From NCBI RefSeq assembly GCF_001547755.1, contig NZ_AP013042.1:744001-808000 (forward strand): a stretch of DNA of 64,000 nucleotides, written 5' to 3'. Source of the stretch: an endosymbiont of Bathymodiolus septemdierum str. Myojin knoll. GTDB lineage: Bacteria > Pseudomonadota > Gammaproteobacteria > PS1 > Pseudothioglobaceae. The notes under the pieces were generated by a model. That model was not told the DNA's origin and made no database searches. It saw only the letters and a program-made list of their open reading frames with translations. The position numbers were made by a program, and so were the translations under genes. Position 1 is the first letter of the stretch; each line of letters begins with the position of its first letter. This document shows positions 44,712 through 54,573 of this stretch, one piece after another.

Positions 44712-45053
44712 ATGATGACACAAGAAGCATATCTAGAAGAATTAAGGTCAGGTGCGCAAATGGATTTTGCGGACTTAATGGTATTAATTGATGAAAATTT
44801 TGTGCATAATCCTACTGCCTTTACTAATGGTGATTTGCATAACGCAGCCGATGAAAATCAAGGCAGTGCAAAACTTTTTTGTTTCTCCGCCATCCATCAA
44901 CTAACACCACTTGAAACATTACATTGTTTTGGTCAGTATTATCAAGAAGTGTTAAACGACCCTGAGGGCACCTCTCATCAGAATATCCGTAACTTCATCA
45001 CTTACGGCTGGGAAGGATTGAAATTTAACTCACCAGTGCTGGTTAAGAAATAA
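44712..45053 (+). CDS. HopJ type III effector family protein
   Basis: The 113-aa protein shows the HopJ pattern: NPTAFTNGDLHNAADENQGS, then ETLHCFGQYYQEVLNDPEGT and IRNFITYGWEGLKF. The family was named after a Pseudomonas syringae effector but occurs widely in bacteria without type III secretion, where the function is unknown. It follows aceE closely with a good ribosome site (AGGAGAG), so co-expression with pyruvate dehydrogenase is likely. No secretion genes are visible. Confidence 0.85.
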   Translation: MMTQEAYLEELRSGAQMDFADLMVLIDENFVHNPTAFTNGDLHNAADENQGSAKLFCFSAIHQLTPLETLHCFGQYYQEVLNDPEGTSHQNIRNFITYGWEGLKFNSPVLVKK

Positions 45054-45938
45054 CCTTAGATTCAATCTGGAGGGTTTAAATTTTTTTGAGCCGTATTGGT
45101 AATAACTTAGACCGATTAGGACAAGTACAGTGCCACCTAATTGCGTAAGGGTTAAAGTTTCATTGTTAAGGAGAGCGCCTAGTAGTAGGGCGAATACCGG
45201 GGTTAACAAGGGAATAATACCAACGACTTTGACGCTAGCATGTTTAATGAGGTGGTAGTAGGATACAAAGCCAATGACGGAGCCAAATACAGCAAGGTAA
45301 CCAATAGATAACGCGGCTTTTAGACTAACATCAGGCACAATAGCACCACTAAAAATCCATACAACAATGAATAATGGGACGCTGAATAGTAGGGCGCCAG
45401 TGGTGGTTTCTAGAGCAGAAATACTGGCGTTTAGGTGTTTGAGTTTGACAGAAATAAAAGACTGGAAAGTCATTGCCACTGTGACACCTAGTAGTCCGTT
45501 TACCAGGTCTTTGGTTTCGGATAGACTCTGTGCGAATATCAATATTAGACCTCCTAACCCCAATAATAAGCCAATTATTTTATTAATTGTAAAGAAAGAA
45601 TCTTTAAGTAGGACGGATGCAAATATGCCTGTTATGATTGGCGTTAGTCCAAATACAATAGAAATAACCCCGGAAGATAAGCTTCGTGCTGAGTAGTACA
45701 CCAAACTCATTGTCACAAATATACCGAGTCCTGCATAAATATAATTCCAAATAGCGGCTGATGAAGTAGAGAGTTTTTGCTTTTTAATGAATAACAACCC
45801 TAAACAAATTCCTAATCCAACTATCATTCTTACTGTTACTCCAAAACTATCACTTGTACCCAGCGTCGACCAAACAATCGCAAGTGGTGTTGTTGACCAA
45901 ATTGCAACAACAGAAAGGAAAACAAGATAAATTGGCAT
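45030..45938 (-). CDS. DMT-superfamily (EamA) transporter
   Basis: The 302-aa protein has ten hydrophobic segments in two EamA repeats, with the repeat motif ending GLTPIITGIFASVLLKDS in the first and LLTPVFALLLGALLNNETLT in the second. The substrate is unknown; family members export metabolites or amino acids. Its C-terminus overlaps the HopJ gene end by 24 bp on the opposite strand, and it starts 8 bp from roxA on the same strand. Confidence 0.9.
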   Translation of the reverse strand: MPIYLVFLSVVAIWSTTPLAIVWSTLGTSDSFGVTVRMIVGLGICLGLLFIKKQKLSTSSAAIWNYIYAGLGIFVTMSLVYYSARSLSSGVISIVFGLTPIITGIFASVLLKDSFFTINKIIGLLLGLGGLILIFAQSLSETKDLVNGLLGVTVAMTFQSFISVKLKHLNASISALETTTGALLFSVPLFIVVWIFSGAIVPDVSLKAALSIGYLAVFGSVIGFVSYYHLIKHASVKVVGIIPLLTPVFALLLGALLNNETLTLTQLGGTVLVLIGLSYYQYGSKKFKPSRLNLRLFLNQHW

Positions 45939-45946
45939 AATAATTT

Positions 45947-46924
45947 TTAGTCTGCAATCCTTACTTCACCATTGAGGTAGCATTTTTCTTTTAATGAAGG
46001 TGCTGCCCTTTTAATTTTGGCAAATTTTGAGGCAGGATGCATTACAAGAGAAGAATTAGGGTTTTCATATTCAAAATCTTGGAGGATTTTTACATCATTT
46101 GTATCAGGTGTTGTGACAAATCGAGCAAACTCATCCTCGCTAATATCTAATATTTTTTGTGCTTGCTTGATGGCAGAGTTAGGAATAAAGGCAGGGTCTT
46201 GATTTTCTTGCCATTGTGGGTCTTGATAATAGGTATTTTCTAATTTAGTAGGGCAAGGCTTTTCTATGAAATCGTACATTTCTTTAGCACTATAAGCACG
46301 ATAACCAAAGGATAAGGTAGTGCAATTATCATCTAAACTAACGCCGTGGTGTGCAACTTTTGGCGGGATATATAGAACATCACCAGGTTCAACATCGAAG
46401 GTTTGTTCGGGGATAAATTCGGACATAATCCTAAGCGGGGCGTTGTCCAAGTAATTATCCATTTCGCAATTTTTACTACTGAGTTGCCAGCGGCGTTTGC
46501 CACTGCCTTGTAATAAAAATACATCGTAATAATCGAAATGGGGGCCAACACTGCCGCCAGTGGCTGCGTAGGAAATCATTACATCGTCGAAACGCCAGCG
46601 GGGGATGAAATCGAAGTGCTGAATAAGGCTGTGGATGTCGTCAATGTACCGGTCGACACCTTGAACCAAAAGTGTCCAGTCTTTTTCTGGCAAGTTGGCG
46701 AAGTCGCATTCGTTAAATGGACCCGTGCGTAGTGACCAGTCTTGTGATTGAATTGAGCCAGTGATTAGACGCGACTCAAATTCTTCTTCGAGTGCCAAAC
46801 CTGCTAATTCGTCAGCAACAAGAGGGGTAATGAAATTAGGCAGAGCCTGTTTAATGAGCAAGGGTTTTTTCTGCCAATATTCGCAGAGGAATTGTTGCTG
46901 AGAGATTTCTTGAAAATGTATCAT
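45947..46924 (-). CDS. roxA: Ribosomal protein L16 arginine hydroxylase (RoxA/YcfD)
   Basis: The 325-aa protein is a JmjC/cupin Fe(II)/2-oxoglutarate oxygenase. The iron ligands appear as HFDYYDVFLLQ (H-x-D) and VAHHGVSL (distal His), with FEKPCP... region beyond. The N-terminus WQKKPLLIKQALPNF is characteristic of the YcfD group, which hydroxylates an arginine of L16. Specificity is inferred from similarity. Confidence 0.88.
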   Translation of the reverse strand: MIHFQEISQQQFLCEYWQKKPLLIKQALPNFITPLVADELAGLALEEEFESRLITGSIQSQDWSLRTGPFNECDFANLPEKDWTLLVQGVDRYIDDIHSLIQHFDFIPRWRFDDVMISYAATGGSVGPHFDYYDVFLLQGSGKRRWQLSSKNCEMDNYLDNAPLRIMSEFIPEQTFDVEPGDVLYIPPKVAHHGVSLDDNCTTLSFGYRAYSAKEMYDFIEKPCPTKLENTYYQDPQWQENQDPAFIPNSAIKQAQKILDISEDEFARFVTTPDTNDVKILQDFEYENPNSSLVMHPASKFAKIKRAAPSLKEKCYLNGEVRIAD

Positions 46925-46985
46925 TGCTCCATTTTAATTTAGTTTTTCAGTTAAAATAATTGTATTCAAAATAATAGGAAAAATC

Positions 46986-48239
46986 ATGTTTAAAAAAACT
47001 GACACATTAGCCAAAGTTGATAGCGATATCGCCAATGCAATTGCCAAAGAAGAGGCTCGTCAAGAAGCGCATATTGAGTTGATTGCAAGTGAAAATTACA
47101 CCTCTGTTGCAGTAATGGAAGCGCAGGGGTCGCAGTTGACGAATAAGTATGCGGAAGGCTATCCGAAAAAACGATATTATGGCGGTTGTGAGCATGTAGA
47201 TGTGGTTGAACAGTTGGCAATTGACCGTGCTAAAGAATTATTTGGTGCAGATTATGTGAATGTGCAACCACATTCTGGTTCACAGGCAAATGCGGCAGTT
47301 TTTCAAGCATTATTAACACCGGGTGATACGATCTTAGGTATGAGTTTGGCGCATGGTGGGCATTTAACACACGGTGCAGCGCCGAGTTTTTCGGGTAAAA
47401 ATTTTAATTCTATTCAATATGGTTTGGATGAAAGCACGGGCGAGATTGATTACGCACAAGTGGAGACACTCGCCAATAAGCATCAGCCGAAAATGATTAT
47501 TGCAGGTTTTTCAGCTTATTCACGCATCGTTGATTGGCAGCGTTTTAGAGACATTGCCGATTCAATCGGTGCGTATTTAATGGTGGATATGGCACATGTT
47601 GCAGGCTTGATTGCGGCGGGTGAGTATCCATCTCCAGTCGGCATTGCGGATGTTACAACAACAACAACACACAAAACTTTGCGTGGTCCTCGTGGCGGTT
47701 TGATTTTAGCCAAGTCTAATGCGGAAATTGAAAAGAAACTCAATTCTGCAATTTTCCCAGGTATTCAAGGTGGGCCATTGATGCATATCATTGCTGCTAA
47801 AGCAGTGAGTTTTAAAGAGGCAATGACAGATGAATACAAACACTATCAAAAACAAGTAAAAGTCAATGCGCAAGCCATGGCAAATACTTTTATTGAGCGT
47901 GGTTTTGATGTAGTTTCAGGTGGTACAGATGACCATTTATTCTTAGTCAGCTTTATTAAACAAGGGCTGACGGGGAAAGCCGTTGACGCCGCATTGGGCA
48001 GTGCACACATTACTGTTAATATGAACGCTGTGCCGAATGATCCACAGTCGCCGTTTATCACTAGCGGCATTCGTATCGGCACGCCAGCGATAACTACTCG
48101 TGGTTTTGGCGAAGCAGAGTGCAGGGAGTTGGCGTTAATGATGTGTGATATTTGTGACGATTTAGACAATCAATCGGTCATTAACAAAGTTAAGGTTAAA
48201 GTTGCAGAGCTTTGTGCCGACCATCCAGTTTACGGCTAA
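46986..48239 (+). CDS. glyA: Serine hydroxymethyltransferase
   Basis: GlyA converts serine and tetrahydrofolate to glycine and methylene-tetrahydrofolate. The 417-aa protein has [20 protein letters not shown], the folate/PLP block [18 protein letters not shown], and the PLP lysine in [14 protein letters not shown] ribosome site AGGAAAA precedes the ATG. nrdR begins 4 bp after the stop. Confidence 0.97.
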   Translation: MFKKTDTLAKVDSDIANAIAKEEARQEAHIELIASENYTSVAVMEAQGSQLTNKYAEGYPKKRYYGGCEHVDVVEQLAIDRAKELFGADYVNVQPHSGSQANAAVFQALLTPGDTILGMSLAHGGHLTHGAAPSFSGKNFNSIQYGLDESTGEIDYAQVETLANKHQPKMIIAGFSAYSRIVDWQRFRDIADSIGAYLMVDMAHVAGLIAAGEYPSPVGIADVTTTTTHKTLRGPRGGLILAKSNAEIEKKLNSAIFPGIQGGPLMHIIAAKAVSFKEAMTDEYKHYQKQVKVNAQAMANTFIERGFDVVSGGTDDHLFLVSFIKQGLTGKAVDAALGSAHITVNMNAVPNDPQSPFITSGIRIGTPAITTRGFGEAECRELALMMCDICDDLDNQSVINKVKVKVAELCADHPVYG

Positions 48240-48243
48240 TTAA

Positions 48244-48693
48244 GTGCGCTGCCCTTTCTGTCAATCTGATGAAACCAAAGTTTTAGACACGCGTTTATCT
48301 GATGATAGAGCACAGGTGCGTCGTCGTCGAGAGTGTAGCTCTTGTGGCGAGCGTTATTCAACACGAGAAATATTCGATTTAAATCTGCCAAGATTGATTA
48401 AAAAGGACGGTTCGCGTGAGACCTTTGATGAATATAAACTTCGTTCTGGTCTGCTTAAAGCCTTAGAAAAGCGTAATGTTAAAGCTGAGGATATTGAAAC
48501 TGCGGTGCACAATATTATTCATAAGCTAACCATTCAATCTGAAAATGAAATTCATTCCAAAGTGCTTGGTGAATGGGTAATGGATGCGCTAAAACAACTT
48601 GACGAAGTAGCATATATTCGTTTTGCTTCTATCTATCGCCAATTTCAGGATGTTGAGGCATTCCGAAAAGAAATCGATAAACTAATGAAGTAA
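48244..48693 (+). CDS. nrdR: Transcriptional repressor NrdR
   Basis: NrdR represses ribonucleotide reductase genes. The 149-aa protein has an N-terminal zinc ribbon (CPFCQSDETKVLDTR, then CSSCGERYSTRE) and an ATP-cone domain (about residues 49-139, VIKKDGSRE region replaced by LIKKDGSRETFDEYK). Start is a GTG. Pairing with glyA is conserved in gammaproteobacteria. Confidence 0.96.
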   Translation: MRCPFCQSDETKVLDTRLSDDRAQVRRRRECSSCGERYSTREIFDLNLPRLIKKDGSRETFDEYKLRSGLLKALEKRNVKAEDIETAVHNIIHKLTIQSENEIHSKVLGEWVMDALKQLDEVAYIRFASIYRQFQDVEAFRKEIDKLMK

Positions 48694-48753
48694 GTCTATT
48701 ATGCGATATTTTTTTAAATTTTGTTTTTTATTAGACCAAGGTGTTTTTAGGTA

Positions 48754-50109
48754 ATGGCAAAAACTAAATCTGAATTCGTCTGTCGAAATTGTGGTGCATC
48801 GTACCCTCAATGGGGTGGACAGTGTTTGGAGTGTAAAACTTGGAATACTTTAGAGGAAGTGTTCAAATCTACTTTGTCAAAATCAGAAATCCTGCAAGGT
48901 TTACCCTCTTCAAAAGTACAAAAACTCTCTGAAATTAAATCCGAAAGCAAACCTAGATTGACGACAGGGTTGAGTGAACTTGACCGTACTTTGGGCGGGG
49001 GCTTGGTTGATGGTTCGGTGGTGCTAATCGGCGGCGACCCAGGCATTGGCAAATCCACACTGATTTTACAAGCGATGGCTGCCATCAATAAAGAGCATAC
49101 GGCTTTATATGTCAGTGGCGAGGAGTCAGCGCAGCAAGTTAGCGATAGGGCGGTGCGTTTAGGTATTACAGAAGATGTGTTGCTTTTAAACGAAACCCAT
49201 TTAGAGAAAATCATCAAACTTGCCAAACAAATTAAACCTAAAGTCATTGTTATTGACTCCATTCAAACCATGATGACAGATGGATCAAGCTCCGCGCCGG
49301 GGTCCGTTACTCAGGTGCGAGATTGTGCTGCACAACTAACTCAATATGCCAAACAAACGAATACCATTTTATTCTTGATTGGGCATGTTACTAAAGGGGG
49401 TGCGCTTGCAGGGCCTAGAATTTTAGAGCATATGGTCGATTGCGTGCTTTATTTTGAAGGCGATGCAGGTGGGCGTTATCGCATCATCCGTGCTGTTAAA
49501 AATCGTTTTGGTGCCGTCAATGAAATTAGTGTCTTTGCGATGGGAAAAACAGGCTTACAACAAGTGGAAAATCCATCTGCAATCTTTTTGTCTAACCAGT
49601 CCAAGCCGTTGCCTGGCTCAATGGTAATGGTGACGCGTGAGGCTACCCGCCCTTTAATGATTGAGTTGCAAGCCTTAGTTGACCAGTCAAATGGCAACCC
49701 AAAACGCGTTTGTGTTGGACTTGATCAAAACCGCCTCGCCTTACAGCTTGCCATCCTGCACAAACATGGCGGTATCGCAACCTTTGACCAAGATGTATTT
49801 GTCAATATCGTTGGCGGTATTAAAGTTAATGAAACCGCATCAGACCTAGTGGTTATGCTGACTATTTCATCAAGCCTTAGAAATAAAATCATCCCTAAAG
49901 ATTGGATTGCCTTTGGTGAAGTTGGCTTAACAGGCGAGGTTAGACCTGTTTACAATGCGGTAGAGCGCTTGGCAGAAGCACAAAAACACGGCTTCAAAGT
50001 CGCCATTATCCCCAAAGCCAACACCCCTAAAAAACCTATTAAGGGCATTAAAGTTATTCCCGTGGAATACCTTTATCAAGCGCTGCAATATATGGCTGAA
50101 AACAACTAA
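48754..50109 (+). CDS. radA: DNA repair protein RadA
   Basis: RadA is a RecA-like branch-migration helicase. The 451-aa protein has a four-cysteine zinc finger (CRNCGASYPQWGGQCLEC), Walker A GGDPGIGKSTL, the RadA motif KNRFG (in RAVKNRFGAVNE) and a C-terminal Lon-like domain with GEVGLTGEVRPV. Length is normal. It starts 60 bp after nrdR. Confidence 0.96.
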   Translation: MAKTKSEFVCRNCGASYPQWGGQCLECKTWNTLEEVFKSTLSKSEILQGLPSSKVQKLSEIKSESKPRLTTGLSELDRTLGGGLVDGSVVLIGGDPGIGKSTLILQAMAAINKEHTALYVSGEESAQQVSDRAVRLGITEDVLLLNETHLEKIIKLAKQIKPKVIVIDSIQTMMTDGSSSAPGSVTQVRDCAAQLTQYAKQTNTILFLIGHVTKGGALAGPRILEHMVDCVLYFEGDAGGRYRIIRAVKNRFGAVNEISVFAMGKTGLQQVENPSAIFLSNQSKPLPGSMVMVTREATRPLMIELQALVDQSNGNPKRVCVGLDQNRLALQLAILHKHGGIATFDQDVFVNIVGGIKVNETASDLVVMLTISSSLRNKIIPKDWIAFGEVGLTGEVRPVYNAVERLAEAQKHGFKVAIIPKANTPKKPIKGIKVIPVEYLYQALQYMAENN

Positions 50110-50183
50110 AGTTAAATGTATTTATGTACACTTGGTGCTTAATTACTTAAATGGTATTAAAGTTTAATTTTATTGTCTAGCTA

Positions 50184-50221
50184 AAATAAAAAACCCTCTG
50201 AAAGCAGTGGCTATCAGAGGG
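50184..50221 (-). terminator. Rho-independent terminator of tRNA-His
   Basis: On the minus strand CCCTCTGA (from 50221) pairs with TCAGAGGG (ending 50194) and is followed by a run of six or more T. It lies 7 bp after the tRNA-His 3' end. Confidence 0.8.
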
Positions 50222-50227
50222 ATAATA

Positions 50228-50304
50228 TGGGGCGAGAAACGGGGCTTGAACCCGCGACAGCCGGAATCACAATCCGGGGCTCTACCAACTGAGCTATTCC
50301 CGCC
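50228..50304 (-). tRNA. tRNA-His (GTG)
   Basis: Reverse-complement sequence folds as a complete 77-nt tRNA: G-1 and acceptor GCGGGAA/TTCTCGC, D-arm AGCTCAGTTGGTAGAGC, anticodon stem-loop CCGGA-TTGTGAT-TCCGG with anticodon GTG, T-arm CGGG-TTCAAGC-CCCG, discriminator C73 and an encoded CCA. The extra 5' G opposite C73 is the histidine identity element. Confidence 0.95.
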
Positions 50305-50388
50305 ATAAACTGGGTGGTAAAAACAATGTGTGTATTTTAACCATAACAGTCAAAGGTTTGTAAAATATTTCAACTTTTCTTTAGCGTG

Positions 50389-50979
50389 TTATAGGGGTGG
50401 GCTTAAACGCAGGGTTTTTAAGCGGTAGGTAACTTTTTTATTGCGGATTAAGGTGGGGATGTAGTGTTGTTTCCTAGAAAAATAGACTTCTGTTTCTCCA
50501 TCTGCACTAATGATTTTTATTGTATCTTCGCTATTGTGTTTTCTTGAATAGTGTTTTTTGCTGATTCTTTTGCCATTATTTAATAAAAAGTAAAAATCCT
50601 TTTTATGGGGATTTTTTTCTAGAGCGTTACTAATGGCTAAGGTTTGGTTGAGTGGGTCAACTTGGTTTTTTTCTAGTTGAATGTCAATGTCTTTTTTTAT
50701 TGTGTCACCATCACGCTCAAAATTTTGATAACGCTGTGATTGAACGCCAAATTGATCAATACTAAAAGTAGACTTTGAGCGAATTTGATAGTCTTTAATT
50801 AAGGCAATCAAACCTTTGGTTTGTGCATTTAGCGTGTAGGTATAGATATTATTTTCTTTATTTAAAACAATATGCACATCGGCAATTTCAAAGTCTGACA
50901 CTGCCAAAGTATAAATCGCAGTATGTGGTTTGAGTGCTAACACCGAAGTGGAAAGCATTAATAATATTAAAAATTTCAT
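50389..50979 (-). CDS. DUF3108 domain protein, exported
   Basis: The 196-aa product begins with a signal peptide (MKFLILLMLSTSVLA) and continues as a beta-rich DUF3108-type domain with YTLAVSDFEIADVHI, YTLNAQTKGLIALIKDYQIR and FSIDQFGVQSQRYQNFERDG. Members are periplasmic, often next to purM-purN or LPS genes, and of unknown function. Here it sits between tRNA-His and eptA on the same strand as the envelope genes. Confidence 0.75.
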   Translation of the reverse strand: MKFLILLMLSTSVLALKPHTAIYTLAVSDFEIADVHIVLNKENNIYTYTLNAQTKGLIALIKDYQIRSKSTFSIDQFGVQSQRYQNFERDGDTIKKDIDIQLEKNQVDPLNQTLAISNALEKNPHKKDFYFLLNNGKRISKKHYSRKHNSEDTIKIISADGETEVYFSRKQHYIPTLIRNKKVTYRLKTLRLSPPL

Positions 50980-51001
50980 AGCAGTATTAAGGTATTTTTA
51001 T

Positions 51002-52519
51002 TTAAAAAAGGTCTAGCTTGTTATTGTAAACATTGGTTTTAACTCTAAACAATCCCAATAAAGAGTGAGAGATATTATCATGAGATAAAGGCTCGTCAAT
51101 AGTGGCAGATTTTTCATTGCTAAACCAGGCTAACATTGGTACATGCGTTTGCTCCTTGGGGGCAATTATATAAGGTAGTCCGTGGAGGTATACGCCTTTT
51201 TCTCCTAAAGATTCACCATGGTCGGAAGCGTAAAAAACAAAACTGTCTTTGTAGTTGTCTTGCATTAATTGAATCGTGCTGTCAATAAGGTAGTCGGCGT
51301 AGAGAATGCTATTGTCATAAGCGTTATCAACTTCTTTGTTACTGCATTTTTCTGGGGTATTTTCGCAGACGGGTGTGAATTTTCCGAACGATTTTGGGTA
51401 ACGACGGTAGTATCTTGGGCCATGAGAGCCGAGCGAGTGAAGTACAATTAAGACGCTAGAATCGTATTTGTCAATAGTGTCTTTTAGGGTATCAAGCATA
51501 CTGATGTCAAATTTGTTTTCAGCGAGTATGTTTTTACTTTCGATGCGCTTGCAAACACCTTTACAACTGGAATTGTTATCTATCCAAATGACTTTAACGC
51601 CAGCTTTTTGTAAGATATCAAGGGCATTAGATTGGTTGTCGGCTTTTTGTGGTGAGTAGTTATCTTTGCTTAGTATTGAGAACATGCATGGCACGGAATA
51701 GGCGGTAGAGGTGCCACAAGAAGCAACATTGCTAAAGTTCACTAAAGGGCGTTTTGAGAGTAAAGGGCTGGTGTCTTTTTGATAGCCGTTTAGTGCAAAG
51801 CGATCAGCTCTGGCAGTTTCTCCAATGATGAAAATACCCACAGTTTTTCTTTGATTATCATTAATGATAGCATCACTGCCAATCACCTTAAAGTCTTCAG
51901 CCGTGCTGGCAAAGTAGGTTTTATTAACATAAGAGTGCATAGAATCAATCACATACAATGGATTGACAAAATAGCGTAAATCTCTATTCTCTCTACCAAA
52001 ATAAGTCAAATATTTTGCATTAAACCAAATCATAACAATGCAAACCACGACCACAATAAGCATGGTTACAATTCTATTTTTACTTTCTACGAGGAAAGGT
52101 TGGCGTTTGATTTTCACGATCCATAACAATACAATCGGCACAAGCCCAAAGATTATTAAATGTATTATTAACGGCATAGAAAGTAATTCTAATGCCTCTT
52201 TGGTGTTATTTTCTTTTAGGTTATCAACGATATTAGTAATCATAAACCGGTCGAATACCACACCAATTTTAGAGAAATAACCAATGATGGCAGATGCCAA
52301 TAGCAGAATAGTTAAGGATATTTTTAGGGTGATTTTGTTACTAAATAATGCCAATATGACATACAAAATTGCGAAGAATAAAGCGCCAAAGCCGAGGGCA
52401 AATCCAAATCCAGAAGCCTCAAAAAAATCAATTCTTTGAAATAATTTATCCCAAAATACAAAATTATCAAAGACAATGATAAAGCTACAAGTTAATAGCA
52501 ATAAGCGATTGACAGACAT
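51002..52519 (-). CDS. eptA: Lipid A phosphoethanolamine transferase
   Basis: The 505-aa protein has five N-terminal membrane segments and a periplasmic alkaline-phosphatase-like domain. GETARADRFALNGY holds the metal ligand Glu, CGTSTAYSVPCMFS the phosphorylated threonine, and FYASDHGESLGE and HGLPYIIAPKEQTHVP further metal ligands. Disulfide-forming cysteines are present. It adds phosphoethanolamine to lipid A or core LPS, altering charge. Its start is 2 bp from lptG's stop. Confidence 0.92.
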   Translation of the reverse strand: MSVNRLLLLTCSFIIVFDNFVFWDKLFQRIDFFEASGFGFALGFGALFFAILYVILALFSNKITLKISLTILLLASAIIGYFSKIGVVFDRFMITNIVDNLKENNTKEALELLSMPLIIHLIIFGLVPIVLLWIVKIKRQPFLVESKNRIVTMLIVVVVCIVMIWFNAKYLTYFGRENRDLRYFVNPLYVIDSMHSYVNKTYFASTAEDFKVIGSDAIINDNQRKTVGIFIIGETARADRFALNGYQKDTSPLLSKRPLVNFSNVASCGTSTAYSVPCMFSILSKDNYSPQKADNQSNALDILQKAGVKVIWIDNNSSCKGVCKRIESKNILAENKFDISMLDTLKDTIDKYDSSVLIVLHSLGSHGPRYYRRYPKSFGKFTPVCENTPEKCSNKEVDNAYDNSILYADYLIDSTIQLMQDNYKDSFVFYASDHGESLGEKGVYLHGLPYIIAPKEQTHVPMLAWFSNEKSATIDEPLSHDNISHSLLGLFRVKTNVYNNKLDLF

Positions 52520-52521
52520 AT

Positions 52522-53607
52522 TTACACTCCTAAAGATTTTCTTCTAAGTAGCAAGTAGGCAATAGCCAGTGCCACCAAGGTCGGTGCAGACGCACTAAAC
52601 AGCGGGTCGTAATTAAAACGCAATGATATAACACCACCAAGGCGAGATGATAACTCAAAGAACAGACTGATAATAATACCCAAAAATATTTTTTTACCTA
52701 AAGTTGCATCACGCAATGAGCCAAAGATGAACAACATTGACAACATCAGCATTACCATCAAGGTCACAGGTCTAATAATGCGTTTGTACAATTCCACCTT
52801 AAAAGCCTCAGAAGTGAGACCATTACCGTCTAAAAATACTATGTATTTATATAGCCCTAAAGCAGAAAACTCTCTTGGTTCTTTCTTCAAGGTGTCAATG
52901 AGACTCTGGTCAAAAGCGATATCAATATTGTAGTTTCGGTGGTTTTTGGACTGAATTTTAGTAAATTCTCCCGCTTGTTTTAACTGGTAATGCTTGACCT
53001 TCTCTAAGTTTAATTGATTTCCATCGAGCGTTGCTTTATCTGCGTGTAACACTGCATCCAAATGATGCTCCTTGTTTGTTTGAATTAAAGTCACATTGCC
53101 AAATCTGTGACCATCAAAATTCTTCTTAACATTAATAATGGTGTTACCATCTTTTAGCCAAAAACCTTGACGACTGACAGCAGAAGTATTTCGTCCCAAT
53201 AAATTATCCCTGTAAGATTTAGCATATTCCGTAGCAGTTGGCGCAACAAGCTCACCTAACAATGTTGCTATAAAGATAAAGAATAAAGCTGCCGATAGTG
53301 TTTTTGTTGCAATTTGCAGAATGGAGGTTCCGCTACTTCTAACTATGATTAATTGAGAAGTTGAGGTTAAGTGCCCTAATCCCAGTAAACAACCTAATAA
53401 TATAATTGTAGAAGCGTGTGAGTAGGCTATTGAAGGTAGTTCTGCTAGGACATAAATTACTGCTGAAAAAGTCGTATAATTATGCTCTCCAATCAAACTT
53501 ATTTCATTAATAAATTGAAAAAATGTATACACACTCAACCACACTAGCATTACACCTAAAGTATAAGTCAAGAGTGTCTTAGCAATATAAGTATTTATGA
53601 TTTTCAC
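52522..53607 (-). CDS. lptG: LPS export permease LptG
   Basis: LptG is one of two membrane subunits of the LptB2FG lipopolysaccharide exporter. The 361-aa protein has the family six membrane segments and a periplasmic beta-jellyroll (about residues 130-265), with the N-terminal YIAKTLLTYTLGVMLVWLSV and ELPSIAYSHASTIILLGCLL. lptF, normally the upstream neighbour, is not here; the order is instead lptG-eptA. LptG is preferred over LptF because of the N-terminal sequence and size. Confidence 0.88.
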   Translation of the reverse strand: MKIINTYIAKTLLTYTLGVMLVWLSVYTFFQFINEISLIGEHNYTTFSAVIYVLAELPSIAYSHASTIILLGCLLGLGHLTSTSQLIIVRSSGTSILQIATKTLSAALFFIFIATLLGELVAPTATEYAKSYRDNLLGRNTSAVSRQGFWLKDGNTIINVKKNFDGHRFGNVTLIQTNKEHHLDAVLHADKATLDGNQLNLEKVKHYQLKQAGEFTKIQSKNHRNYNIDIAFDQSLIDTLKKEPREFSALGLYKYIVFLDGNGLTSEAFKVELYKRIIRPVTLMVMLMLSMLFIFGSLRDATLGKKIFLGIIISLFFELSSRLGGVISLRFNYDPLFSASAPTLVALAIAYLLLRRKSLGV

Positions 53608-53712
53608 AAAATGAATTTTAGTTTATAAGCACTATGTAATTAGGTGTTTTTTTTGATATTTAACGCCGAAGGCAAAGAAAATAAAAGAAAAATTCATTAT
53701 TAATACGCATTT

Positions 53713-54459
53713 ATGAAAGGAATAATACTCGCAGGCGGCTCTGGTACGCGTCTCTATCCACTCACTAAGACGCAGTTGTTACCAATTTACGATAAGCCGA
53801 TGATTTATTACCCACTGTCGATTTTGATGTTGGCGGGGATTCAAGAGGTGTTGATTATTTCCACACCTGAGGATTTGCCGAGATTTGAGCAGTTATTGGG
53901 CGATGGGTCGGATATTGGCATGCAACTGAGTTATGTGATGCAACCGAGCCATGATGGATTGGCACAGGCGTTTATTCTGGGCAAAGATTTCGTTGGTAAT
54001 GAGGATGCTTGTCTGATTTTGGGCGATAATATTTACTACGGTCATGGACTACCGGAGATGCTGCAATCTGCGGTCAATAACGCTGCAAATAATATTGCTA
54101 CTTACCATGTTCACGGCCCAGAACGCTATGGTGTGGTTGAATTTAATGAGCAGGGCACCGCACTCAGTATTGAAGAAAAACCCGAGCATCAGAAAAGTAA
54201 TTATGCGGTAACTGGCTTGTATTTCTACCCAAATGATGTGCTGAAAAAAGCCACTAAAGTTATACCATCCGACCGTGGGGAATTGGAAATCACCACTATT
54301 AATCAAATGTATTTAGAAGAAAGTAGATTGCGTGTTGAGTTGATAGGCAGGGGCTACGCCTGGCTAGACACAGGTACTCACGAAAGCCTGCTTGAAGCTT
54401 CAACTTTCATTGAAACCATTGAAAAACGACAAGGTTTGAAGGTCGCTTGTATTGAATAA
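53713..54459 (+). CDS. rmlA: Glucose-1-phosphate thymidylyltransferase, shortened and probably decaying
   Basis: RmlA makes dTDP-glucose. The 248-aa frame matches it ([68 protein letters not shown]) but has two faults. In the nucleotide loop the usual V-S-K-Q is reduced to T-Q, a loss of three residues that includes a conserved lysine. The frame then stops at a TAA (54457-54459) where family members continue EEIAF; the frame stays open for 37 more codons with the expected C-terminus. One substitution (GAA to TAA) would explain the stop. The enzyme is likely impaired. rmlC and rmlB look intact and rmlD is not in the window. Confidence 0.9.
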   Translation: MKGIILAGGSGTRLYPLTKTQLLPIYDKPMIYYPLSILMLAGIQEVLIISTPEDLPRFEQLLGDGSDIGMQLSYVMQPSHDGLAQAFILGKDFVGNEDACLILGDNIYYGHGLPEMLQSAVNNAANNIATYHVHGPERYGVVEFNEQGTALSIEEKPEHQKSNYAVTGLYFYPNDVLKKATKVIPSDRGELEITTINQMYLEESRLRVELIGRGYAWLDTGTHESLLEASTFIETIEKRQGLKVACIE

Positions 54460-54573
54460 ATTGCCTTTGAAATGGGTTATATTAACAAGTCTCAATTACT
54501 AAAACTCGCCGAGCCTTTAGCAAAAAACCAATACGGACAATATCTTATAAAACGCGCCAACCATGCAGTTTGA
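54460..54573 (+). pseudogene. Detached C-terminal part of rmlA
   Basis: In frame with rmlA after its TAA, these codons read IAFEMGYINKSQLLKLAEPL and then NQYGQYLIKRANHAV before a TGA. This is the normal RmlA C-terminal helix segment. The TGA overlaps the start of rmlC by 11 bp, the original coupling. Confidence 0.85.

Noticed and set aside
48807..49262. 151-aa ORF antisense to radA
   Set aside because: It is a long shadow frame over the conserved radA core with no ribosome site.
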